Shown here in pieces: positions 9,427-20,395 of a stretch of 64,000 nt of DNA. A model generated the notes under the pieces. It made no database searches. It saw nothing but the letters and a program-made list of their open reading frames with translations, and had not been told where the DNA came from. Made by a program: the position numbers and the translations under genes. Within the stretch, counting starts at the first letter, position 1. The number at the start of each line of letters is the position of its first letter. This stretch comes from Theropithecus gelada (lineage: Eukaryota; Chordata; Mammalia; Primates; Cercopithecidae): assembly GCF_003255815.1 (NCBI RefSeq), contig NC_037673.1, positions 89,545,459-89,609,458 on the forward strand, given 5' to 3'.

Positions 9427-12400
9427 GCGGAAATCAAGAAGTTCCTTGAAAATAATGAGAACAAAGATAGAACATACCAGAATCTCTGGGACATGACTAA
9501 ACAATGTTAAAATGAAAATTCAAAGCATTAAATGCCCACATCAAAAAACTAGAAACATCTTAAATTAACAACCTAACTTCACAACTGAAAGAATGAGAGA
9601 AACAAGAGCAAATCAACCCCAAAGCTAGAAGACAAGAAATAACAAAAATTAGAGCTGAACTGAAGGAACTCAAAACACAAAAAACCATTCAAAAGATCAA
9701 CAAATTAAGGAGTTGATTTTTTGGAAAAAAAAAAAAAAAATAGGCCATTAGCTAGGCTAATTAAGAAGAAAAAAGAGAAGATCCAAATAAACACAATTAG
9801 CAATTACTAAGGGAATGTTACTACTGACCCCACAGAAACAAAAACAACCATCAGAAACTACTATTAACATCCCTCTACGCAAACAAACTAGAAAACCTAG
9901 GTATGATGGATATATTCCTGGACATATGCACTCTTCCGAGACTGAGCCAGAAAGACACAGATTCCCTGAACAGACCATTAACAAGCTCCAAAATTGAATC
10001 ACTAATAAATAGCCTACCAACCAAAAAAAGCCCAGGACCTGATGGAGTCACAGCTAGATTCTACCAGATGTACAAGGAAAAGCTGGTACCATTCCTACAG
10101 AAACTATTCCAAAAAACTGAGGAGGATGGACTTCTCCCCAACTCACTCTATGGGGCCAGCATCACCTTGATCTAAAATCTGACAGCGAAACAACAAAAAA
10201 AGAAAACTTCAGGCCAATATCTTTGATGAACACTGGTGCAAAAACCCTCAACAAAATACGTGCAAACCAAATCCAATAGCACATCAAAAAGCTAATCCAC
10301 CATGATCAAGGAGGCTTCATCCCCAGGATGCAAGGCTGGTTCAACATACGAAAATCAATAAATGTGATTCATCACGTAAACAGAACTAAAGACAAAAGCC
10401 ATATTGTTATTTCAACAGGCTTTTGATAAAATTCAACATCCCATCACGTTAAAAATTCTCAATAAGCTAGGTATTGAAGGAACATACCTCAAAATAATGA
10501 GACACATCTATGAGAAACCCACAGTCAACATTACATGGAATGGGCAAAAGCTGGAAGTATTCCCCCGAAAAACCGCACAAGATAAGGATGCCCTCTCTCA
10601 CCACATCTATTCAACTTAGTATTGGAAGTCCTAGCCAGAGCAATCAGATGAAAGGAAGAAATAAAGGGCATCCAAATAGGAAGAAAGTCAAACTACCTGT
10701 TTGCAGATGACATGATTCTATATTGAGAAAACCCCATAGTATGAGTCCAAAAGCTCCTTCGGCTGATAACTTCAGGAAAGTTTCAGGATACAAAATCAAT
10801 GAACAAAAATCAGTAGCATTCCTGTATACCAACAACAACCAAACTGAGAGCCAATTCAGAATGGCCATCCCATTCAAAACTGCCACACACACACACAAAT
10901 ATCTAGGAATACAGCTAATAAGGGAGGTGAAAGATCTCTACAATGAGAATTACAAAACACTGCTGAAAGAAATCAGAGATGACACACAAATAAATGGAAA
11001 AACATCCCATGCTGGTGGAAAGGAAGAATCAATATCATTAAAATGGCTACTGCCCAAAGCAATTTACAGATTCAATGCTATTCCTATCAAACTATCAAAG
11101 GCATTCTTCACAGAACTAGAAAAAATTATTTTAAAATTTTTATGGAACCAGAAAAGTAATTTTATGGCTCAAATAGCCAGCACAATACTAAGCAAAAAGA
11201 ACAAAGCTGGAGTATCATGTTACCTGACTTCAAATCATACTACAAGGCTACAGGGATCAAAACAGTATAGTATGGGTACAAAAACAAGTATATAGACCAA
11301 TAGAACAGAATAAAGAGCCCACAAATAAGGCCACACATCTATGACCATCTAATCTTTGACAAAGCTGACAAAAACAAGAAAAGGGGAAAAGACTCCCTAT
11401 TCAAAAAATGGTGCTGAGATAAGTGGCAAGCCATATGCAGAAGTCTGAATCTGGCCCCCTTCCTTATACCATATACAAGAATAGACTCAAATGGATTAAA
11501 GACTTAAATGTAAAACCCAAAACTATAAAACCCCTGGAAAACAACCTAGGCAATACCATCCTGGACCTACGAACGGGCAAAGAATTCATGACAAAGACAC
11601 CAAAAGCAATCACAACAAAAGCAAAAACTGACAAATGGAATCTAATTAAACTTAAGAGCTTCTGCACAGCAAAAGTAACTATCAACAGAGTAAACAGACA
11701 ACCTACATAATGGGAAAAAAATCTGTCTTAGTCAGATGCATAGTTGGCAAAAATCAAGATTCAGGAGAAAGTCCAGCATCCACAAGGAACTTAAACAACA
11801 TTGTAAGAGAAAAACAAACAACCCCATTAAAAAGTAAACAAAAGACATGAACAGATACTTCTTAAAAGACATACATGTACACAAAAAGCATATGAAAAAA
11901 AGCTCAATATCACTGATCATTAGAGAAATGCAAATCAAAACCAGAATGAGATACCATCTCACACCAGTCAGAATGGTTATTATTAAAAAGTCAAAAAATA
12001 ACATATGCCAGCAAAGTTGTGGAGAAAAGGGAACCCTGATACATTGTCGGTGGGAGTGTAAATTAGTTCTACCATTGTGGAAAGCAGTATAGCTTTTCCT
12101 CAAAGAGCTAAAAGCAGGGCTACTATTTGATGCTGCAATACCGTCACTGGGTATACACTCAGAGGAAGAATATCTATTATAAGGACACAGGCACGTGAAT
12201 GTTCACTGCAGTACTGTTCACAACAGTAAAAACATGGAATCAAACTAAATGCCCATCAATGACAGACTGGATAAAGAAAATGTGGTAGATACACACCATG
12301 GAATATTACGCAGCCATAAAAAAAAAATGAGATCACGTCTTCTGCGGGAACATGGATGAAGCTGGAGGCCATCATCCTTAGCAAACTAACACAGTAACTG

Positions 12401-12442
12401 AAAACCAAATACTGCATGTTCTCACTTATAAATGTGAGCTAA
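9427..12442 (+). pseudogene. L1 ORF2 remnant (RT to C-terminus)
   Basis: This is the remnant of L1 ORF2p, the endonuclease/reverse transcriptase. Recognisable blocks in order are the pre-RT linker (9903-10170, SLPTKKSPGPDGVTARFYQ), the RT core (10404-10619, AFDKIQHP), the region after the catalytic centre (10723-11295, KYLGIQLIREVKDL and the KAIYRFNAIPIKL block) and the C-terminal domain (11423-12100). The reading frame is broken into at least six pieces and the endonuclease domain is absent. The stop at 12440-12442 is at the expected position relative to the 3'UTR. It is non-functional. Confidence 0.9.
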
Positions 12443-12660
12443 ATTAGGAGAACTTATGAACATAAAGAAAGTAACAATAGACACTGGGGTCTACTTAAGA
12501 GAGGGAGGTGAGGAGGAGGGCAATGTGCAGAAAAGATGACTATTGGATACTGAGCTTAATACTTGGGTGATGTAATAATACATACAACAAACCCTATGAC
12601 ACATGTTATCTATGTAACCAACCTACACATGTATCCCCAAACCTAAAATATTTTTTTTTA

Positions 12661-12820
12661 AAAAAAGGAATAACCAGGAAAAAAAGAATACTAAAGCCCT
12701 CCCCATCACAGTATAATAATGAATAATTACAAAATGAAACTTTCCTCCTGAAAATTAGCTTTAACTATGTTATAGCATAGGAAATAATAAATATCAATAA
12801 TTCCAAAGTAAAAAAAAAAG
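12661..12820. other. Short unique spacer between two L1s
   Basis: About 160 bp of AT-rich unique DNA. Its right end, AATTCCAAAGTAAAAAAA at about 12799-12816, resembles AATTTCCAAGTAAAAAAA at 17850-17867 and may be the target duplication of the next L1. Confidence 0.5.
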
Positions 12821-12866
12821 TCAGCGTGTTTTCCTACCTCCAAATGACTGCACCACCTGCCTAAGA

Positions 12867-13774
12867 ATGGTTCTTAACTAGTCTGAAATTATAGACATAG
12901 AATTCAGAATGCGGATGGCAAGGAGAATCATCAAGATTCAGGAGAAAGTTGAAACCCAATCCAAGGAATCCAAGGAATCCAATAAAACAATACAAGAACT
13001 TAAAGATGAAATAGTCATTTTAAGAAGGAACCAAACTGATCTGATAGAGCTGAAAAACTCACTAAAAAAATTTCATAATACAATCAGAAGTGCTCAGAAT
13101 AGACAAAACTGAGGAAAGAATCTCAAAGTTCAAAGACCAATTCTTCAAATGAACTCAATCAGACAAAAATAAAGGCAAACGAATAAAAAGAATGAACAAA
13201 AACCTCCTAAAAATATGGGATTACGTAAACAGACCAAACGTATGACACACTGGCATTCCTGAAAGACAGAGACAGAGAGAAAGCAACTTAGAAAACATAA
13301 TTAAAAATTATGAAAATTTCCCTAACTTTTCTGGGGAGGTAGACATTCAAATTCAGGAACTGCAGAGAACCCCTGTAAGATGCTATTCAAGACAACCATC
13401 CTGAAGACAAATAGTCATCAGATTCTCCATGGTCAAAGTAAAAGAAAAAATCTTAAAGGGAGCTAAAAAGAAGGTAGAGGTCACCTACAAAGGGAACCCC
13501 ATCAGGCTAACAGCTGACCTTTCAGCAGAAACCCTACAAGCCAGAAAAGACTGGGGACCTTTATTCAGCGTTCTTAAAGAAAGGAAATGCTAACCAAGAA
13601 TTTCACATCCAGCCAAACTATGCTTCATTAAGTGAAAGACAAATAAAATCCTTTTCAGATAAGCAAATACTAAGGGAATTCACTACCACCAGACCTGCCT
13701 TATAAGAGGTCCTTATGGAAGCACTAAACATGAAAATGAAAGGCCATTACTGGCCACCACAAAAACACACTTAA
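12867..13774 (+). pseudogene. L1 ORF1 pseudogene
   Basis: The ORF1 start context is kept (ATG at 12867) but a TAG follows within five codons. A coiled-coil-like Glu/Lys-rich part is readable at 12909-13112 (67 codons). Later DNA blocks match the RNA-binding part, for example AACCCTACAAGCCAGAAAAG and ACCACCAGACCTGCCTTATA. The terminal CACACTTAA at 13766-13774 is the family stop. Many stops and frameshifts make it non-functional. Confidence 0.85.
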
Positions 13775-13840
13775 GTATACAGACCATTGACACCATAAAG
13801 CAACTACACAATCAAATCTACATAACAAGCAGCTAACAGC

Positions 13841-16800
13841 ATAACAGGATCAAATTTTCACATATCAATACTGACCCTGAATGTAAACGGACTAACTACA
13901 CCACTTAAAAGGCACAGAGTGGCAATTTGAATAAAGAAACAAGACCTAACTATATACCATCTTCAAGAGACCCATATCACATACAATGATACGCACAGAC
14001 TCAGAGTAAGGGATAGAGAAAAATCTATCAAGCAAACAGAAAACAAAAAAAGAGGCAGATTGCTCTTTTAATTTTGTAATTCAAAAAACAGACTTGAAAG
14101 CAACAATAATCAAAAAGGACTAAGAAGGGCATTAGATAATGATAAAAGGTTCAATTCAACATGAAAATTAACTATCCTAAATATACATGCATCCAACATT
14201 GGAGCACCCAGATTCATAAAATAAGTTCTTAGAGACCTACAAAGAGACTTAGATAACCACGCAATAATAGTGGAAGATTAATAGTGGAAGATCTCATCTT
14301 GACACCCACTGACAGTACTAGACAGATCATCGAGGCACAAAACTAACAAAGATATTTAGGACCTAAACTTGACACTTGACCAAACGGACCTAACAGACAT
14401 CTACAGAACACTCCACTCAACTACAACAGAATATACATTCTTCTTATCTGCACATGACACATAATGTAATATTGACCACACACTCAGCCATAAAGGAATT
14501 CTCAACAGATTTAAAAAAAAACAAAAAACTGAAATTATACCACACTCTCAACCACAGTACAAGAACCGATCTCCAAAATCATATAATTATGTGGAAATTA
14601 AACAATCTGTTCCCTGAATGACTTTGGGTAAACAATGAAATTAAGACAGAATTCAAGATATTTTTTGAAACTAATGAAAACAAAGAAATGACATACCAGA
14701 TTCTCTGAGACACAGCTAAAGCAGTCTTCAAAGGAAAGTTTATAGCAGTAAACACCTACATCAAGTAGTTAGAAAGATCTCAAATTAACAACCTAACATC
14801 ACACCTAGAGCAACCAAAAAAAAAAAAAAAAACAAAAAAAAAAAAACAAAAGTAAACTAACCCCAAAGCTAGCAGAAGAAAAAACCAAAATCAGAGCTTA
14901 ACTGAACAAAACTAAGACATGAAAAACTATACAAAAGGTCAATGAAACCAAAACGTGGTTCTCTGAAAGAATAAGACTGACAGACCACTAGCTAGACAAA
15001 TAAAGAAAAAAGGAAAGAAGTCCAAATAAACACAATCAGAAATGCAAAGTGAAGATTACAACTGACCCCACAGAAATACAAAAAACCCTCGGAGACTATT
15101 ATGGACACCTCTACCTACACAAACTAGAAAACTTAGAGAAAATGGATAAGTTCCTCAAAACATACAACCTCCCAAGATTGATCAGAAATAAATTGAAACC
15201 CTGAACAGACCAATAGTGAATTTCAAAATTGATTCAGTAATAAAAAGCCTACACCCAGAAGCAGCCCTGGAAAAGACATATTGACAGCCAAATTCTACCC
15301 AACATATAAAGAAGAGCGGATAACAACCCTACTAAACTATTCCAAAAACTGAGAAGAAAGGACTCCCCGTCAAATCATTCTATGGAGCCAGCATCATTCT
15401 AATACCATAACTTTGTAGAAACACAATGAAAAAAGAAAACTTTAGGCCAATATCCCTGATGAATATAGATGTAAGAATCCTCAACAAATACTAGCACACC
15501 AAAACCAGAAGCACATCAAAAACCTAATCTACCATGATCAAGATGGCTTTATTCCTGTTGTACAAGGTTGGGTCAATATATGTAAATCAGTAAACGTGAT
15601 TCAACACATAAACAAAACTAAAAACAAAAACCACATGATCATCTCAATATATGCAGGAAAGGCATTCGATAAAATTTAACATCACTGCGTGTTAAAAATT
15701 CTCAACAAACTAGACACTGAAGGAACATACCTTAAATAAAAAGATCCATCTATGACAAACCCACAGCGAACATCATACTAAATAGGGAAAAGCTAGAGAC
15801 ATTTCCCTTGAAAACCGGAAAAAGGCAAGCATGCCCACTCTCACCACAACTATTCAACATAGCACTGGAAATTTCATCCAAAGCAATTAGGCAAGAGAAA
15901 CAAATGAAAGGCATCCAAATTAAGAGGAAGTCATACTATCTCTGTTCACAGATGATAATGATTCTATACTTAGAAAACCCCACTCTCTCTACCCAATGGT
16001 TCCTAGATCTGATAAACAACTTCTACATAGTTTCAGGATACAAAATCGATGTCAAAAAATCAGTAGCATTTCAGCAATAACGTCCAAGCTGAGAGTCAAA
16101 TCAAGAATGCAATCCCATTCACAATAGCCACAAAAGAAAGAAAATACCTAGGCATACAGCTCAACAGGGAGGTGAAAGATCTCTACAATGAGAATTACAA
16201 AACTTTGCTACAGAAATCAGAAACAACACAAATGGAAAGATATTCCTTACTCATGGAGAGGAAGAATTAACATTATTAAAATGGCCATGTTGCTCAAAGC
16301 AATTTACAGATTCAATGCTACTCCTATCAAGCTACCAATTACATTTTTCACAGAACTAGAAAAAATATCTAACATTCATATGGAACTGAAAAGCAGCCTG
16401 AATACCCAAACAATCCTAAGCAAAAAGAACAAAGCCAGAGGCATCACACTATCTGACTTCAAACTATACTACCAGGCTACAGTAACCAAAACAGCGTGGT
16501 ACTGGGGGGGGGGGAAAAAAAAAAACAGACACATAAAACAACGGAACAGAATAGAGAACCCAGAAATAAAGCCACACACCTAAAACCATCTGATCTTTGA
16601 CAAAGTCAAAAATAAGCAATGGGAAAAGGACTCCCTATTCAATACAGAGTGCTGGGATAACTGCCTAGCCATATGCAGAAGATTGAAACTGAACCCTTTC
16701 CTTTCACCATACACAAAAATCCATTCACGATGGATTAAAGACTTATATGTAAGGCCTAAAACTATAAACACTCTAAAAGAAAATCTAGGCAATACCATTC

Positions 16801-17661
16801 TGAACCTAGGCCCTGGCAAAGATTTCATATGAAGACTCCAAAAGCAACTGCAACAAAAACAAAAGTTGAAAAGAAAGACCTAATTAAACTAAAGAGCCTC
16901 TACACAACAAAAGAAAGTATCAACAGAGTAAACAGACAACCTACGGAATGGGAGAAAAAATTTGCAGACTATGCATCCTACAAAGGTCCCATAGCCAGGA
17001 TCTGTAAGGAACTTAAACAAATTAACAAGCAAAAAAAACCCATAAAAAATGGGCAAAGGACATAAATAAACAATTCTCAAAACAAGATATACACATAGCC
17101 AGCAAGCATATGAAAAAATGCTCAACATCACTGAGTTTTAGAGGAATGCAAATCAAAACCAAAATAAGAACCATCTCACATCAGTTGGAATGGCTGTTAT
17201 TAAAAAGTAAAAAAATAACAGCTGCTGATGAGGTTGTGGAGAAAAGTGAATGCTTTTACAGTGGTGAGGGGAATGTAAATTTCAGCCACTGTGGAAAGCA
17301 GTTTGGAGATTTCTCAAAGCTAAAACAGAAAGAACTGCCATTCAACTCAACAATCCCATTCCTGGGTACAAACCCAAAGGCATATAAATCATTCCAATAA
17401 AAAGACAACATGTACTCATATGGTCATCACAGCACTATTCAAAAAAGCAAAGATGTGGAATCAACCTACATACCCATCAACAATGGACTGAACAAAGAAA
17501 ATGTGGCACGTATACACCATGGAACACCACACAGCCAGAAAAAAGAATAAAATCATGTCCTTTACAGCAACATGGATGGAGCTGGAGGCCATTATTCTAT
17601 GTGAATCAATGCAGGAAAAAAAAACAAATACAAAATGTTCTCACTTACATGTGAGAGCTAA
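13841..17661 (+). pseudogene. L1 ORF2 pseudogene, full span
   Basis: Full-length span of L1 ORF2. The initiator is now ATA at 13841, within the conserved context ACAGGATCAAAT. Endonuclease, RT (15808-16080, 16188-16583) and C-terminal (16829-17065, 17110-17400) blocks are all present but separated by stops and frameshifts. Position 16504-16525 holds a G11A11 tract not found in typical L1 sequence. An A-rich expansion lies near 14818-14850. The element cannot encode active protein. Confidence 0.9.
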
Positions 17662-17867
17662 ATATTAAGTACACATGGACAAAGGGAACAGTACACAATG
17701 GGGTCTACTTCAGGGTGGAGGTTGGGAAGAGGATGAGAATTGAAAAACTACCGATCTGGTCACTGCACATGTACCCCCTGAACTAAAATAAAAATAAAAG
17801 TTAGAAAGGAATAAAAGTTTAAAAATAAAATAAAATCTAGTTTCTTAGCAATTTCCAAGTAAAAAAA

Positions 17868-18451
17868 TAAATAAATCTGATATGAAGAAATGGAAATATA
17901 CAGTAATGCTTTACTTTGATGGTCTTGACAGTGTTATTTTCTCTGAAGCAAAAATTATCTCAATTATGTATATTACAAAAGAGATCATTTCCTCCAAATG
18001 GAGACAACAAACAATATTAGAGAAAGCAGTATAGCATTTTTGTCTCTAATTTCTCTGTAACTTAGCTGTGAAACCTTGAGTAAGTCAGTCATCTGCCATC
18101 TCATCTGTAGTAAATTAATCAATTTTAATTTGCCAAGGAGTTATAAAATTGTGATACAATTTTTCATTCATTAAACTAAAGAAATTGATTTAAATGAGAT
18201 TTATAACTGAAATAGCTCAACGTAGCACCCCCAAGAGTATCTAATAAATTAGTGTACAAAACATTCAATAGTTTAAAAAAAAAAAAAAAAAAAGACGTTG
18301 TTACCTTGAACTTATGGGCAATTGGACATTCTAGATTTTTTAAAATGCCCTTCCTTCTTACCAGATTACACTTACAATTTTTTTTACAGTTTTGGACATT
18401 GTTAAATTACACACTCAAATTACTCAATTGAACTCATTATGAATAGAAATT
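17868..18451. other. Mostly unique DNA with A-run
   Basis: A pure A tract of about 20 bp lies at 18274-18293. A MIR-like block near 18066-18130 (GTGAAACCTTGAGTAAGTCA) is possible but weak. Nothing else is recognised. Confidence 0.4.
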
Positions 18452-18705
18452 ATGTGGCACATGATCTGAACAACTTGGCTCACTGCAACCTCCACCTCCC
18501 TGGTTCAAGCAATTCTCCTGCCTCAGCCTCCAGAGTAGCTGGGAATACAGGTGCACGCCACCACACCCGGCTAATTTTTTTGTATTTTAGTAGAGACAGG
18601 GTTCACCATGTTGCCCAGGCTGGTCTCGACCTCCAGAGCTCAGGCAATCCGCCAGCCTCGGTCTCCCAAAATGCTAGGATTACAGACGTGAGCCACTGCA
18701 CCCAG
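18452..18705 (-). mobile_element. Alu, minus strand, 3' end missing
   Basis: This is an antisense Alu running from GTGGCACATGATCTG to GTGAGCCACTGCACCCAGTC. The poly(T) side and the adjacent ~40 bp are absent, so the A-tail end was lost. The rest of both monomers is present. Confidence 0.93.
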
Positions 18706-18771
18706 TCTTTCTCTATAGCTCTTAATCACTACTCGTTATGTATTTACTTGTTAATTATACTTCTCCATTCA

Positions 18772-18893
18772 TTAGAATGTAAGTTCCAGGAGCAGAAGGA
18801 CTTTCTATTTTGTTCACGACTGTCTTCTCAGCACCTGAACACTATCCCGCACACTGAAGGTTGCCAGTAAATATCTGCTAAATGAATAAATAG
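18772..18893 (+). mobile_element. L2 3' end
   Basis: AGAATGTAAGTTCCAGGAGC, then CTTCTCAGCACCTGAACACT and a terminal AAATATCTGCTAAATGAATA match the conserved 3' end of LINE-2 in sense orientation. Confidence 0.8.
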
Positions 18894-18975
18894 GTGGATG
18901 CTCATGGTTTCCCTCTTGGCCTTGGTACTATTTATTCTACCATATGGAGCAGCCATAGCTGGAAAGCATCCAGAG

Positions 18976-19210
18976 CTTTTCAGTGTAGGGTTCACTGGTT
19001 AAGGGGAAGTAAGGCCTAGTTGAAAATTCTGAAAGAAGTCTGGTACCAGCACTGTCACTGAGGCCTTAATGAAGCAGATCCAAAAATACTCTCTTACTCA
19101 GCACCCTAACTTTTCAGTGTAGGGTTCACTGGTTAAGTGGAAGTAAGGCCTAGTTGAAAATTCTGAAAGAAGCCTGGTACCAGCAGATCCAAAAATACTC
19201 TCTTACTCAG
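18976..19210 (+). repeat. Two-copy tandem duplication, ~126 and 101 bp
   Basis: Unit 1 (18976-19101) and unit 2 (19110-19210) are almost identical (CTTTTCAGTGTAGGGTTCAC ... CTTACTCAG). They are separated by 8 bp. Unit 2 lacks a 25-bp segment present in unit 1 after TGGTACCAGC. The deletion edges share AGC. Confidence 0.97.
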
Positions 19211-19839
19211 TTTCTACATTCGCTAAATGTATACAGTGTAACTGTCCCTCGCATTGTAGGATAAAGAATACACCTTATCAATGCGATATTTGTTACGCAG
19301 TATACGGCATGCGTTAATACAAACGATGTCATGTACTGCATTAAAAAATCGCATTGATATTTTGATAAATATACAAGGCACTTGCAGACAAAAACCAGAG
19401 AATTTTTCCCTCTATTACAGACAAAAACCAGAGAATTTTTCCCTCTACAGCTTTTTTGAGGATTTGGGAGAAACGGACAAATGCAACATTGCATGTCATT
19501 AAATACAGCATATCCAAAACACAAATAACGAGTTTCTTGGCCCAACAGATACAGACCCTGGAGCACTAAAAGAATATGTTAAGCACCTGGATGAGGGAAA
19601 GAGAAGACTGCCTCCAAAACATACTTACTTTATTTCAAAGTCAAAAGTATTCAACACTTAATTCATACATTCATACTGCATCCCAGAGAAACGTCCCACC
19701 CGCGCCCATGCATGTTACAAGTTTTGAGAACATTTTATAACTGCACTTTAATCCGTCTGCAGCGAATGACTTCTGGTAAAGCGCTAGCAGTTAATAACAC
19801 TTTTTGTAGGAAAAAAAAAATTAATACAAGAACCACAAT
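19211..19839. other. Upstream flank of CpG island, with palindrome and 33-bp duplication
   Basis: The sequence is non-repetitive apart from a hairpin-forming segment (19276-19359) and a 33-bp tandem duplication (19385-19448). It contains several CpGs but no recognisable exon. The 119-codon antisense frame at 19207-19566 is not conserved with anything I know and is partly built from the duplication. Confidence 0.5.
19385..19448 (+). repeat. 33-bp tandem duplication
   Basis: The unit CAGACAAAAACCAGAGAATT (first 20 bases) starts at 19385 and again at 19418. The two copies are nearly identical, implying a recent event. Confidence 0.97.
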
Positions 19840-20166
19840 ACCTCCACTCCCAAGAAAGCGGAGGAGGGCCCATTACTCTGTCTCCAGGGACTCCCAGAAT
19901 CCCGTACGCCCCGATATAAGGAAAGTCATCCAGGCAACACACGTGTCGCTCCCGCCTGGAGGCTGGAAATCGCACATGGGACCTGCCCATCAGCGGGGAC
20001 CCAGATACAAGTCAGAGGTGTCCGCAGGGAATGCAGCGTGGTTCCTGACAGCTTCGGGCCCCAGGGCCAGCGACCCCCGCCTGAGCCCGACTCTGGCCAG
20101 CACCCTCCTCGGATTTCGACCCGGGCCTGCCCCCGGAGCTCACATCCCCGCAAACGGCAGTCCTAC

Positions 20167-20300
20167 CTGAGCTCTGCCCCCAGCTACAGGGCTGAGGGGG
20201 CAGGCGGGAGGAGGCGTGGCCTTCCAGTTCGCCAGTCGAACTCCCTCGTGCGGTTGTTATGACTTTCCCTCTCGGGATCCGCGCCCCGACCAAGCTCGAG
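20167..20300 (-). other. Candidate first exon, minus strand
   Basis: The donor CAG|GTAGGA places an exon end at 20167 on the minus strand, within the CpG island. The 5' end would lie somewhere between the GC-rich core and the ETS/CRE cluster; 20300 is only a guess. No start codon with a long frame is evident, so it would be mostly 5'UTR. Confidence 0.35.
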
Positions 20301-20339
20301 TTGCACTTCCGGGGTCTGCAGGAGACTGACACGTCATTA

Positions 20340-20395
20340 CGCACGCGACGGCAGCGGCGGCGACAACCCGGAAATAGGCGGGGCGCGGGACCCAG
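20340..20395 (+). other. Candidate first exon, plus strand
   Basis: The donor CAG|GTAGGT places an exon end at 20395 on the plus strand, immediately after the GC box and ETS site. The transcription start is not determined. It would be a short noncoding first exon. A matching downstream plus-strand exon was not found. Confidence 0.3.

Larger units (their letters stand above)
8221..12660 (+). mobile_element. L1 (L1PB/L1MA-like) with 5'UTR joined to mid-ORF2
   Basis: The element begins with an L1 5'UTR start (GAAGAGCCACAATGGCCGGC), interrupted by a THE1 solo LTR at 8923-9272. At about 9420-9427 the 5'UTR passes directly into ORF2 sequence (GCGGAAATCAAGAAGTTCC). All of ORF1 and the endonuclease part of ORF2 are absent. 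The rest of ORF2 and an old-type 3'UTR follow, ending in CCTAAAATA plus a T/A-rich tail near 12660. The internal join is either a genomic deletion or the retrocopy of a spliced L1 RNA. No convincing target-site duplication was found. Divergence and 3'UTR type place it among pre-L1PA primate L1s. Confidence 0.85.
12821..17849 (+). mobile_element. L1PB/L1MA-like L1, nearly complete coding region
   Basis: The element starts about 46 bp before ORF1 (5'UTR truncated). It contains degenerate ORF1 (12867-13774), an inter-ORF spacer, degenerate ORF2 (13841-17661) and a 3'UTR ending in CCCTGAACTAAAATAAAAAT near 17800-17836. The candidate 16-18 bp target duplication (12799-12816 and 17850-17867) supports these limits. 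Orientation is the same as the preceding L1. Confidence 0.9.
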
